From assembly GCA_023512835.1 (NCBI GenBank), contig CM042092.1:27911543-27975542 (forward strand): a stretch of DNA of 64,000 nucleotides, given 5' to 3'. Made by a program: the position numbers and the translations under genes. The notes under the pieces are model-generated. The model saw only the letters and a list, made by a program, of their open reading frames with translations. It was not told where the DNA came from and did no database searches. Numbering within the stretch: the stretch's first letter is position 1; the number at the start of each line of letters is the position of its first letter. Shown piece by piece: positions 1 to 9,661 of the stretch. The DNA is from Taxillus chinensis (taxonomy: Eukaryota > Streptophyta > Magnoliopsida > Santalales > Loranthaceae).

Positions 1-903
1 CGCTTGATTCCAATTGCATTTGGGACTGCATCCACATCTCCGAGTGCTCCACGTGTAAGACAGTTTAGATCTTCAATGAGTTTGTCTTACATCGGAACAC
101 AGCGAGCTGATATCATAAATGCGGTATGAATAAGTTGAAGTAGCGTCTTTTTAGTTCAGTGTAGATTTCCTTACTCCGTATCAACGAGGCTCGGATCTTT
201 ACTTCGTGTCAGTTGTTGCTTACTCTGTGTATATGAAGTCCTGAAATCCTTATTCTGTGTCAGCGCTTCCTTACTCCGTATGAGGTAGACATGCAGAATC
301 CTTATTCCGCATCAGTTGTTCTTACTCCGCATGAGGTAGATATGCGGAATCCTTATTCCGCATTAGCGCTTCCTTACTCTGCGTGAGTTCCTTACTCTGC
401 TTGAGTAATGATTTGGATTCCTTATTCTGCATCAGTTGTCCTTACTCTGCATCAGTCATTTCTTACTCCGCTTGAATGAAAGACTTGGATTCCTTAGTCC
501 GTATCTTCTTTTCCTTAGACAGCTGAAGTGAAAGACTTAATTCTTTCTCTGCAATAAATCTCTCTTACTCCGTACGAGGTGTAGACTCAGATTCTCATTC
601 CGCATAAAGTGACTTAGTCCAATCAACAATAAACGTGCGGATTCCTTAGTCATTTTGTCAAGAGATTAGTCCGTACGGAGAGTCCTTACTCCGGATGAAG
701 ACTTGGTTATTTACCAAGTGTTTGACGACACTCATGATAATTCGGATCAGGATTATATATCCTATCCTTTGCTTTGCTCTTACAAAAGTAGGTCCGGATT
801 AAAGTTTTATCTTCTGCACAGACTTAGAATAAACACGAAACATCTTAAATCAAATTACATAAGGTTTGATCCACATCATCCAAATTCTAGGTTTGATCCA
901 ATA
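1..903 (-). repeat. Sire-1 3' LTR, partial (Sirevirus-like Ty1/copia)
   Basis: This stretch aligns by eye with the LTRs of Sire-2 (32716-34095 and 42839-44218): shared blocks around 80-120 and from about 690 to its end, and the same array of TTACTCCG-like words. The inner edge is set by the PPT that follows at 904; the last three bases are ATA where Sire-2 has ACA, so the terminal CA has decayed. The other end lies before the window. It is the 3' LTR because the coding regions to its right read on the minus strand. Confidence 0.88.
160..690 (-). repeat. Degenerate array of CGGAGTAAGG words in Sirevirus LTR
   Basis: On the plus strand the words CCTTACTCCG, CCTTATTCCG, CCTTACTCTG and close variants recur about 20 times at irregular spacing of roughly 15-45 bp. 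The same array occurs in both Sire-2 LTRs (33310-33900, 43440-44010) and, inverted, in sL2 (16000-16530). The irregular spacing argues against a simple satellite. A repeated regulatory word in U3 is my inference. Confidence 0.75.
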
Positions 904-914
904 ATCTCCCCCAA
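904..914 (-). other. Polypurine tract of Sire-1
   Basis: The plus-strand string ATCTCCCCCAA reads TTGGGGGAGAT on the element strand, directly abutting the 3' LTR. The same tract abuts the Sire-2 3' LTR at 34096. It would prime plus-strand DNA synthesis during reverse transcription. Confidence 0.85.
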
Positions 915-1047
915 TATGGATATGTCAAACCCTTTGTAATCTGATCCAATTAGGCAGCAAAATATACACAGAGATAAGGATAAACAAAAGAAATTTCCAC
1001 TATGTCAGCAACCATAATACAAAGTAATCCTTAGTACAAAAGTTATA
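915..1047 (-). other. Sire-1 3' untranslated stretch
   Basis: Noncoding sequence between the 3' ORF stop and the PPT, matching the corresponding stretch of Sire-2 (34107-34239). No further feature seen. Confidence 0.7.
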
Positions 1048-1398
1048 CTAAGAATTGTAAGGCTTACTGTACTTGAAGATTTTAGTTGCTGTGTAATGAC
1101 CCGTGTGTAACCCATGTGTAAGAAGTTAACCACAAACACCTTGGATGTTGGTACACAAGTTTGAGGTAAGAGATGAGCCCAAGAGGGGACTTTTGAGAGG
1201 TTCATGTGACAAGTGATAACGTACATTTATGCCCTACGAAGATGCTATGCATATACAGGCGCTTTTACGTAGTTTTGGCAAATTTTGGAGCTCACTTTTG
1301 ACCTAGTAGATGGCCTCAAACAATTGGTGTGCAAGAACAAAAGTTTCTTAGAATGAGGTCCTCTACCTACCACAGAAATTTCAGAGCATTTGGAGCTG

Positions 1399-1522
1399 CA
1401 CGTGAATTCACCCATTTCACGTGCAAGCATATTTTTGCTTCTCAGGCCTCTACAAGATGCAAGGAGGCTTGGGGTGAAGTTTGAGTGCATTTGGAGCTGC
1501 ACGCCAATTGGGGAATTGGCGT
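1399..1522 (+). repeat. Two related inverted repeats in U3 of sL1
   Basis: First repeat: CACGTGAA (1399-1406) pairs with TTCACGTG (1416-1423), each arm containing a G-box core CACGTG. Second: ACGCCAATT (1501-1509) pairs with AATTGGCGT (1514-1522) around a GGGG loop. Both are preceded by CATTTGGAGCTGCACG and followed within about 30 bp by GCATATTTTTGC, so they look like two diverged copies of one unit. The same pair occurs in LARD-1, LARD-2 and LARD-3 LTRs; Chromo-A has a changed but still paired version. Confidence 0.8.
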
Positions 1523-1655
1523 TCAAATTGGCGTGCAGGCATATTTTTGCATGGTTACCTTGGTTTTGTCATTCTAATCATCTTTTCCCAAAGGACCATG
1601 TTGGAATTGTGAATATTTTGGTGTGTATGGATGTGGGAAGGTCATAGCTTGTTCC

Positions 1656-1733
1656 ATCAAAACTACGTCGTTTTGATGCTGGGATTCACTTAATCAAAAC
1701 TACGTCGTTTTGATGTTGTGTTGTCTATATAAG
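1656..1733 (+). promoter_or_regulatory. LTR core promoter: paired ACGT palindromes and TATA box
   Basis: Two near-perfect palindromes with arms ATCAAAAC and GTTTTGAT around TACGTC lie at 1656-1677 and 1693-1714, followed 11 bp later by TATATAAG (1726-1733). The arrangement is repeated in every chromovirus-type LTR here except the LARD-2 5' LTR. ACGT cores are bound by plant bZIP proteins, so a regulatory role is plausible but inferred. Confidence 0.75.
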
Positions 1734-1785
1734 GAGGAGAAGCCCCTCTGTTTTAGGGTTAGGGTTTGTTGCTCCACCAGCCGTC

Positions 1786-1787
<2 letters not shown>

Positions 1788-1825
<38 letters not shown>
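1788..1825 (+). repeat. (GA)n microsatellite in LTR leader
   Basis: About 19 GA units some 55 bp downstream of the TATA box, so within the expected transcribed leader. All chromovirus-type LTRs in the window carry it at the same place with different lengths. Confidence 0.9.
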
Positions 1826-1828
<3 letters not shown>

Positions 1829-2299
1829 GAAGGAGAGCTTCTGGTGGCTGCCGGAGCGTCTTGCGTGGGTGGTCGGAGCCTTGCGTGGAAGCGGGAGCAG
1901 GGGAACATACAAGGTAGGGGTTCTATTCTTCCTAAATCCTCCTCTGTCCTAGGGTTTTAGGGCAGATTATAGAGTTATACTTGTTTATATATATATGTAA
2001 TCCATATAGGTGTGATCTCCTATATGGATGTTGGCCTTCAGTGGCATTTTGATGTGATCCTGTTGTTACATGCTATATGTTCGATGAAATGCCTGTGTGA
2101 ATATAGCTGTGTGTATATGCCCATTTCGTGTTTGGTAATATGTCTGTGTGGCTGGACTTGTGATTTAGTGTATGTATGTATGCTGGGTGTTTGTTCAATT
2201 GCCTGAATGGCTGGGTTTGTGCACTTGTGAACGGGTGCACACCAAGTGTTTGGTTTTATGCTTAAATGACCGTAGTTTGTGTTGTGTGCGTGATTGTGG

Positions 2300-2430
2300 T
2301 ATCTGGCCTGAAGAGGCAGTTAAACTACTTTGCCTGAGAGGCGGTTAAACCAGTGGCCTGAAGAGGCGGTTAAACTACTTTGCCTGAGAGGCGGTTAAAT
2401 CAGTGGCCTGAAGAGGCGGTTAAATTACTT
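2300..2430 (+). repeat. Short tandem array in sL1
   Basis: Alternating units of about 25 bp built on GCCTGAAGAGGCGGTTAAA and GCCTGAGAGGCGGTTAAA. Each unit holds the small inverted repeat GCCT-GAAG-AGGC. Related arrays lie in LARD-1, Chromo-B and LARD-3 LTRs. Confidence 0.85.
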
Positions 2431-5400
2431 GCTTGAGATGTGGTTTGTTAGCCAGTGTGGCTGGGGCTGGGGTTACGCCCTCTTGTGTGGGATGTTTTAT
2501 TTTCTTTTTCCTAATACTATCACGTCACTACACATGTGCACATGCATGTAGCCGCTAGGAGCATGGGAAGGGTTGGGGAGACTTGATCCCTACTGAGTTG
2601 TGGTTGCTCACCCCTCCTACTGTGTTTGTTTGTTTTCCAGGGACTTACAGGCATCAGGTGGATACACCAAGGTGGAAGACCATCTCCATTTTATTGTTTA
2701 TTTCAGTAATGAAATTTTATGATTTATGTAACCCCAGGGAGGGAAATGTACTAAGGGATTGAATTGTAGTAAGGAACATGGTTGTTTTGTGAACCTTTGA
2801 TGTTTGGAATTAAATAAAGATGTGGCTTGTTTGATTTATTGAAATTGTTAGACTTGCTTGTGTGGCATCCAGTAATCCAACCCCGTTGCCCTCCGTGTGG
2901 GTGAATGGGGAGTCACGTACCGGTTTCCCCGGGTCGAAAATCCGGGGCGTGACATGCTGCCTGCTCCCTTAGTCGCATAGGCTGCTCCTTAGTGCACAGG
3001 AAAAAATAATTCCAATTAGGATCATACTTCAAAAAGTGCCTAATAAAGTAGCAGACATAGGCTCCACAGCTTTCTCCGTCAGGTTGTTGGGGAACTTCTC
3101 CTTTGCTCAGAATTGTCGAATTGAGAAGAGCATTGGGAGGCAGAGGAGATTGGCCAATTGATTTGAAGAGTCCATTCTGTCTGATAGCATCTGACACAGT
3201 CCAAAGCAGTGGTCCAAGTTGGCTTCTTCTCATCTGATGTCCCACAACCTGATGAGAGTCATGCAGAACAACTCTCCTATCCTTGATGGAGAAGACTGCG
3301 AGCATGTAATAAGGAGTGCTGATCCTGTATGGAATGAGAACAGTTGTAAGATCTTTCCATGGCTTACTGTTCTCAACTGTTCCATTGATGAGGGTCTAAA
3401 CGAAGTCCATTTCAGGAAGGTAGTGATCAAGCCAACAAGGTAGGATATCGATCAGATGCTCTTCTTGATACAAGGTGGGAAACAACCTCATCTCTTCCTT
3501 TACCGCCAAGGTGAAGTTGTCAATGTCCTCAGTGGAGAACTGTCCTTTCTCCGATAGTAGGGTACTTATGTCTTCAGGGGAGAAAGGGGACAGAGATGAC
3601 AAAAACCTTTTTGGGGTAGAGGGAGCAGCACTCGCATATGCTAACATGGCTGCAAGTACACGCCCATCTGTATCATATGGGTCTAATTCTGCGTATGATG
3701 GGAGAAATGTGACTTGCGGAGCCTGACCAAATGAGGAGGGTGCTGCAGTGGAGGAGCTGGGACGGTCAGAAAGAGCTGGAGCAGCACTGGACAGTCCAGA
3801 GAATCAGCTGCGTTTGGGAACCGGGAGGCCCGAAGGAAGAGTAAGTGCAAGTCTTTGACTGGGAACGTCGGTAGTATCCGGAGCAGTAGTGGAAGGGGAT
3901 GGATCAGATGGGGCATTCTCCCCCTATTTGGCAGATCGGCGAGGAGGGTGAGAGGGACGACCCACAACCTGAGTCAGATCCCGGACAGAAGTGGAGAGGC
4001 CTAGAAGAGATTGGGCAATAAGGTCCAACTTTCGATCCAGAGAGAGAGAGGAGTTGGAGAGAGCGGAGAGGATCTGGGTCCTGATTTCACCAACTTTATC
4101 AGCAATGACCTGGGCCCAGGACCGATTGTCCTCCGCAATACGATCTAGCTAAGCAGAGACCACGGCTTCAGACAGGATCGTGGCAAATGAGGTATGCCCA
4201 AGTCCAGAGGCAGGAGCCTTTGAGGACTCCCCCGCATGTAGAGGTGCAGCAGTGCGCAGGGCGGAGTCAGCAGGTGGAGAGAACCAGGAGGGAACAATAG
4301 CAGCAACAGGTGTAGCGGAGCCACTCTGACTGGAGAGGTCAATGAGGGGAATGTCTGCAGGAGAGGAGGGACCAGCCTCAACAGGGATAGGAGTCCGTGC
4401 GTCATGAGCAAGTCCGGAAGAGGCAGTAGCAGTTGGAGGTGCGGCCTAAAGCAGAGACAGCATGAGAAAACCGTGGTCAGAGTTCCAAAGAATCATAGCT
4501 TCCGGGGTTTGGGTATGTTTGGTGTAATACACCCGGAGAGCAGATTCAGGGATGTCAGTAGTGTGAGCTAGACTGAAACGGAGCCAGCAGTCAGTTAGAA
4601 TGTCGGTGGGAAGATGGTCGAGGTAGTCTTGAGGGTTAACAATGTGTGCTGGAGAGGCAGCTGTAGGAGAGGTAGGTATGTCAGCGATGACAGCAAGAAC
4701 TGCAGCAGTCACCGGAGAGGTGGGTGCGGGAGCACCAGCAGCAGCATCGGCAGCAGCAGTAGGAGGGATAACAGCAAGGGCATCAGCAGGAGGGGCTGAA
4801 GAAACAGTGTCATGGGGAAACTGCTGAGAGGGCCCTGCAGCATCAGAAGGAGCAGCACGAACGTCGTGCTGCGAACTGCGGGAGCGTGCCGGACCGGATG
4901 TGTGAAGACCGGTGGGTGGAGCTAACCTCGTGACCTGAGCTGGAGGCGGGGTCACCAACGGAACTATCTTGATGTTCCGATACAACAATGCGGGCACGAG
5001 AGACAGGAGGACGGCAGACAGTGAGCGTCCCATTGGAGGTGAGATGACGAAAGTAAAAGTTCTGCGGGAAGGGAATCGTCAACTGGTCCTGGAAGTGCGC
5101 GGGGTGTAGATGTTTGAAAAGTTGTGAGAGAATCCGTCCGAAAGACGAATTCCGTTTGCCGTTCCGCATAACCCGAAAAAGAAAATCGCCCCAGTCTAGA
5201 GGCAATTGCTCAAAGACCACGTACATCGTCAGAAGCAAATCGTATGGTACTGAGTCAAGAGCTGTAGAGCGAGCCAGTAAGCATCGACTGAGTATGGTGG
5301 CCATACAGTGATAGGGGCCTTGAAAAGACTTCAGCTTGTATTCCTTCACTTTGGAGGGACATCCCATGGCAGTAGCCATGGTTTGAGCGCTCGGCCGGTA

Positions 5401-6795
5401 ATCACTGCCGCTTGGGAAATGGAAGGCGTCACGGATCACTTGAGGAGTGATCTTAATGGGTTTACCTCGGATACCAGAGACAATCGACTGGTCATTCGAT
5501 TCAAAGTGCTCATAGAAAGAGAGGACGTCTGAGATGAGAATATCAGTAGGGGCAGAGACGATGTCGAGGAGACCACTGGAGGCTAGCAAGGAGTGAACCT
5601 CGTCAAGCCAGGCAGGAGGGTCAAAAATGCCGGCCCAATCTACAAGATGGCCAGGAACAACACCGTAGAGAGCGGGAGATGCCATTGGAATTGGAAGATT
5701 GAAGGAGAAGGAAGGAGAGGTCTTTGGTGAATAGAGAACAATGAGGGTTTAGGGTTCTGAGTAGTGAAAGCGATAGCCTCGCGCTCGCATGAGCAGTATA
5801 AATAGGACCCATTCCATGGAAGCCAGCGGGTCTCGGGTATAAGCGAGATGAGCAGTGATCCGCCTGACAATCCAATGTCATTAGACTTGATGTATTAGCG
5901 CCGTCGAGTAAACTAATGACGTGGCAGCCGTGCTAACCATTCAATAATGATAGTTGTATTCATATTGTCGAATTTTGAAAAGGCAAATTACCGGGCTCGA
6001 GACGTGCATTTAATAAACCATCATTATTGCTCCTCAAAAAGATGCGATGTAAGATAATCACTTGGTTTATCTCGAATTGAGAATTCCAAGATTTAGGAGG
6101 AGTTAAACCGACTCTCATCCGGGCTTGATATTGTCCGTGTGAACTATATTCGGATGATAGACTGACTGTCCGTAAAAGCTGAGTGCTAATAAAGAATGAT
6201 TCCTTTACTGTCTTGGTGTCGAGGACGTAAGAAGTACCACAACACTTCAAATCCGAGACATCAAAACAAGATAAAGCAATGAAGTGCAAAGAGAATCTGA
6301 ACCTGTAGCTGGAAAAATAAACTAAAGAAGCAGTAGACTAACAGGTTGAGTTAGTACGGATATGGATCAAATAGTCTAAGTGAGAGCATCATAATCCGAA
6401 CTAAAAAGAGACAGAACTTATGCATATGTAAGAATAGTAACAAGACATATACATGTCAATTATGATCAAATTATTGAAGAAAATGCATATGACAACTGAT
6501 AAACACATAAGTTCATGTAGGTCAACATAACAAAACCTTCATACTGACAGTGATAACTAAGATAAATTAAAAAAACATATGATTTTCCAACTTAGGATTC
6601 ATGAGTGTGATGGTAGAAATAAACACATGTCGAAAGCAAGCAAATGATTATCCGATTAAAATGTATGGTAGAAGGAAGAAAAACAACCTTGCATGCCACA
6701 TATCTGATTCAACAATGCATGTCCAGGTAGATCCGGAAGTGATAGTTTAGAGGAAGGAGCATCCGAGACATATCAGGGGAGTATTACAAAGATTG

Positions 6796-6934
6796 CTCCC
6801 CCTTAGATCATGCGATCCTCTCAGTGATAGACTCCCCCTCAGATAAACAGCCAGGAAAGAGGTCACGAGACATATACGAGGGGTATTACTTGGATAATGA
6901 ATAAAGCATTTTCACCCCCGTAGATCATGTGATC
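6796..6934 (-). promoter_or_regulatory. Multiple PPT-like tracts with adjacent palindromes (Sire-1)
   Basis: Element-strand AAGGGGGAG, GAGGGGGAGT and CGGGGGT tracts. Two are followed on the plus strand by palindromic boxes: GATCATGCGATC (6806-6817) and GATCATGTGATC (6923-6934), then CCTCTC. Sire-2 has the same modules at 36571-36712. Confidence 0.7.
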
Positions 6935-7196
6935 CTCTCGATGGCATTACTTGTTAAAAATTGAGATCTTGAAACATCACTGTCTATCCATTAGGACACT
7001 ACACTTCAGGAGCTAATCAGACTGCGATTGTGAGTACCATCACCAACCATTTTGAGCTAACCCATTTCATTTCTTCAACTAGACAAGTTAAAAGAGCAAT
7101 TAATATGAAACAACATTTGTCATGTGGTGATAAGTGGAGATTAGAATCATGAAATCCTAAAGAGGTTATTCATATCCGTTTTAATTATGTCAGCTT

Positions 7197-7232
7197 AAAC
7201 GACTTCAGTCGGGAAACGCAAGCATCCTCCCA
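7197..7232 (-). other. Conserved noncoding block after pol with CGACTTCAGTCG hairpin
   Basis: The palindrome CGACTTCAGTCG (7200-7211) and the following GGGAAACGCAAGCATCCTCC are unchanged in Sire-2 (36974-37005), while the neighbouring bases differ by several substitutions and indels. It lies about 170 bp downstream of the polyprotein stop. Confidence 0.6.
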
Positions 7233-7379
7233 AAAAAAACTTTGGTATTTATCAGACACATAGGACATGTTAAGCAGTAAGTATGATCAAAAATTAACTT
7301 CGGTATGAATCTATTACTTTCAATAAAAGCACAATGCATGTTCTGAAAGAAGATATACTGTTGAGTGATTTAAGTGAAG

Positions 7380-7687
7380 CTATGCAGAAAAGTCAAGCAT
7401 ACCTAATCGGAAGAGTAATTCAAAAAACCTTGCATCAGGTAGGGGCTTTGTAAGTATGTCTGCCAGTTGATCTTCAGTAGCAACATGTTCCAGTGATATG
7501 TGCTTTTTAAGAACATGGTCTCGAATAAAGTGATACCTTACCTCAATGTGCTTCGTCTTTGGGTACATGACAGGATTGTTGCTGATAGCAATTGCACTAG
7601 TGTTGTCGCAGTAGAGTGGAATAGATGTCATGTTGAAACCGTAGTTAGTAAGTTGACTTTGCATCCAAAGTAGCTGTGCGCAGCAGC
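7380..7687 (-). pseudogene. Sire-1 RNase H, C-terminal part
   Basis: This is the end of the copia polyprotein: QLLWMQSQL, then YCDNTSAIAISNNPV, KTKHIEVRYHFIRDHV and the terminal DQLADILTKPLP motif, with a stop at 7380-7382. The reading frame continues upstream only at 15143, because LARD-1 is inserted between them. It matches Sire-2 RNase H (37155-37460) closely. Confidence 0.92.
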
Positions 7688-8212
7688 TGTCACGCCCCGG
7701 ATTTCCAACCCGAGGAAACCGGTACGTGACTCCCCATTCACCCACACGGAGGGCAATGGGGTTGGATTACTGGATGCCACACAAGCAAGTCTAACAATTA
7801 CAATAAATCAAATAAGCCACATCTTTATTTAATTCCAAAACATCAAAGGTTCACAAAACAACCAAGTCCCTGATTACGTTCAATCCCTTAGTACATTCCC
7901 CTCCCTGGGGGTTACATAAATCATAAAAGTACATTACTTGAAATGAACAATAAAGTGGAGAGGGTCTTCCACCTTGGTGTATCCACCTAACGCCTGTAAG
8001 TCCCTGGAAAACAAACAAACACAGGAGGAGGGGTGAGCAACCACGGCTCGGTAGGGATCATGTCTCCCCAACCCATCCCATGTTCCTAGCATCTACATGC
8101 CATGTGTACAAGTGCGGTGTCGTGATACAATAATTTCAACAAACATAATAACAACCACATCAACAATTTACAATCTTCCACCGCCACACAAGCTAACACT
8201 TTAACCACAAGT

Positions 8213-8362
8213 GATTTAACCGCCTCTTCAGGCCAAGTTATTTAACCGCCTCTTCAGGCCAAGTGATTTAACCGCCTCTTCAGGCCAAGTGATTTAACCG
8301 CCTCTTCAGGCCAAGTGATTTAACCGCCTCTTCGGGCCAAGTGATTTAACCGCCTCTTCGGG
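8213..8362 (-). repeat. Tandem array in LARD-1 3' LTR
   Basis: Six near-identical units of about 25 bp, GTGATTTAACCGCCTCTT plus CAGGCCAA. The last two copies carry CGGGCC instead of CAGGCC. The partner LTR has the same array at 13710-13867. Confidence 0.9.
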
Positions 8363-8888
8363 CCGGATACCACAAGCAAGCACACAACACACATGGTCAC
8401 TCAAGCATACAACCAAACACTTGGTGTGCACCCGTTCACAAGCGCACAAACCCAACCATTCAGGCCATAGAGCAAACATCCAGCATACATACATACACTA
8501 AACCACAAGTCCAGTACACGGACATATTACCAAACACTTAATGGGCATATACACACAACTAAGTTCACACAGGCATTTCATCAAACATGTAGCAGGCATG
8601 TCATACAGGCATTTTATCAAACACTTTTCATGCATCACACAAACACCAGAAACACCAAAATCGCCATTGAAGGCCAACATTCATATAGGAGGTCACACCT
8701 ATATGAAGTTACATATAAATAATATAACAGATATAACTCATATTCCGCCTTAGGACCCTAGGACGGAGGAGGATTTAGGAAGAACAGAACCCCTACCTTG
8801 AAAACGTCCTCCAGCTCTTGCTTCCACGCTAGACGTTGTCTTCCCCACGCACGACGCTCCGGCAAGAAGCCGGCCAGCTCTCCTTCCT

Positions 8889-8890
<2 letters not shown>

Positions 8891-8937
<47 letters not shown>
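8891..8937. repeat. (TC)n microsatellite, LARD-1 3' LTR
   Basis: About 23 TC units. The 5' LTR copy at about 14393-14449 is longer, so the repeat has changed length since insertion. Confidence 0.9.
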
Positions 8938-8938
<1 letters not shown>

Positions 8939-9626
8939 GCGACGGCCGAAAAGAACCCTAACCCTAGAACAAGGAGTCTCCTCATCCTTATATAGACCTC
9001 CCATTATCAAAACGACGTAGTTTTGATTAAGTGAAACCCATGATCAAAACGACGTAGTTTTGATTACACAAGCTACAACCTTTCCGCATCCATACACACC
9101 AAAATACTCACTATTCCAACCTGGTCCTTTGGAAAAAGATGATTAGAATAACAAAACCAAGGTAACCATGCAAAAATATGCCTGCACGCCAATTTGAACG
9201 CCAATTCCCCAATTGGCGTGCAGCTCCAAATGCACTCAAACTTTACTCCAAGTCTCCTTGCATCTTGTAGAGGCCTGAGAAGCAAAAATATGCTTGCACG
9301 TGAAATGGGTGAATTCACGTGCAGCTCCAAATGCTCTGAAATTTCTGTGGTAGATAGAGGACCTCATTCTAAGAAACTTTTGTTCTTGCACGCCAATTGT
9401 TTGAGGCCATCTACTAGGTCAAAAGTGAGCTCCAAGATCAGCCAAAACAACTTAAACCGCCTAGAACGCATAAGATCTTCCTAGGGCATAAATGTACGCT
9501 ATCGCTCGACACATGCACCTCTCAAAAGTCCCCTCTTGGGCTCATCTCTTACCTTAAACTTGTGTACCAACATCCAAGGTGTTTGTGGTTAACTCCTTAC
9601 ACACGGGTTACACACGGGTCATTACA

Positions 9627-9661
9627 TCCTCTCCCCCTTAAGACTTTTCGTCCTCGAAAAG
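9627..9661 (-). other. LARD-1 PPT and adjacent hairpin
   Basis: On the element strand the hairpin CTTTTCG-AGGA-CGAAAAG (9644-9661) is followed by TCTT and the purine tract AAGGGGGAGAGGA, which abuts the LTR at 9626. The same module precedes the LTR in LARD-2, LARD-3 and Chromo-A. Confidence 0.85.

Larger units (their letters stand above)
1092..2954 (+). mobile_element. sL1: chromovirus-type solo LTR
   Basis: The 1,863-bp unit begins TGTAATGACCCGTG and ends GGGGCGTGACA, the ends shared by all chromovirus-type LTRs in this window. It is flanked by a perfect TSD, TGCTG (1087-1091 and 2955-2959), and interrupts the Ulp1-like ORF of Sire-1. No internal domain or second LTR is present, so it is a solo LTR, the product expected from LTR-LTR recombination. 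It contains two inverted repeats in U3, a TATA box, a GA microsatellite and a short tandem array, annotated separately. Confidence 0.93.
1048..5685 (-). pseudogene. Sire-1 3' ORF: plant-transposon-protein-like domain plus C48/Ulp1-like peptidase (disrupted)
   Basis: This ORF lies downstream of pol, where Sireviruses carry an env-like gene. The longest open piece starts at Met 5685 and runs 280 codons (5685-4843); its first about 220 residues resemble the domain called putative plant transposon protein in other plant retroelements (blocks SFYEHFE, RGKPIKITPQVIRDAFHFP). Frame changes then join a Pro/Ser/Ala/Thr-rich middle (about 5033-3683) to a peptidase part (3647-2955). The last codons (ATKIFKYSKPYNS, stop at 1048-1050) lie beyond solo LTR sL1. 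Peptidase signs are LHDSHQ (Asp) and QQPDGESCGAYVCYF (Gln, Cys). The His position of the H-D-C triad is Tyr (TPYYMLAVF; Sire-2 has PHF). At least three frameshifts plus the insertion make it dead. Similarity to Peptidase_C48 is by motif only. Confidence 0.75.
5686..7379 (-). other. Sire-1 noncoding spacer between pol and the 3' ORF
   Basis: No convincing coding frame. It aligns with the Sire-2 spacer 35611-37154. It holds several internal PPT-like tracts (6796-6804, 6831-6840, 6913-6920) with neighbouring short palindromes, and a conserved block at 7197-7232. Sireviruses are known for multiple PPTs upstream of the env-like gene, which fits this placement. Small open frames inside are not conserved with Sire-2. 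Confidence 0.75.
7688..9626 (-). repeat. LARD-1 3' LTR
   Basis: Plus strand reads TGTCACGCCCCGG to CGGGTCATTACA. It contains the tandem array (8213-8362), (TC)n microsatellite (about 8891-8937), TATA box near 8990 and paired ACGT palindromes just beyond, all in minus orientation. Confidence 0.93.

Noticed and set aside
1390..1647. Recurrent 70-96 aa open frames in every chromovirus-type LTR (for example at 1390, 9194, 14704, 45063, 54055)
   Set aside because: They overlap on both strands across the U3 inverted repeats, have no start context, and are conserved only as far as the LTR DNA is. They are by-products of LTR homology, not genes.
5960..6289. 109-codon minus-strand frame in the Sire-1 spacer as a possible env-like gene
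   Set aside because: Not open or conserved in Sire-2, no signal peptide or membrane segment, and it lies in the multi-PPT spacer.
8213..8362. CRISPR-like repeat array
   Set aside because: Units are contiguous with no unique spacers, lie in a plant LTR and recur in the partner LTR.
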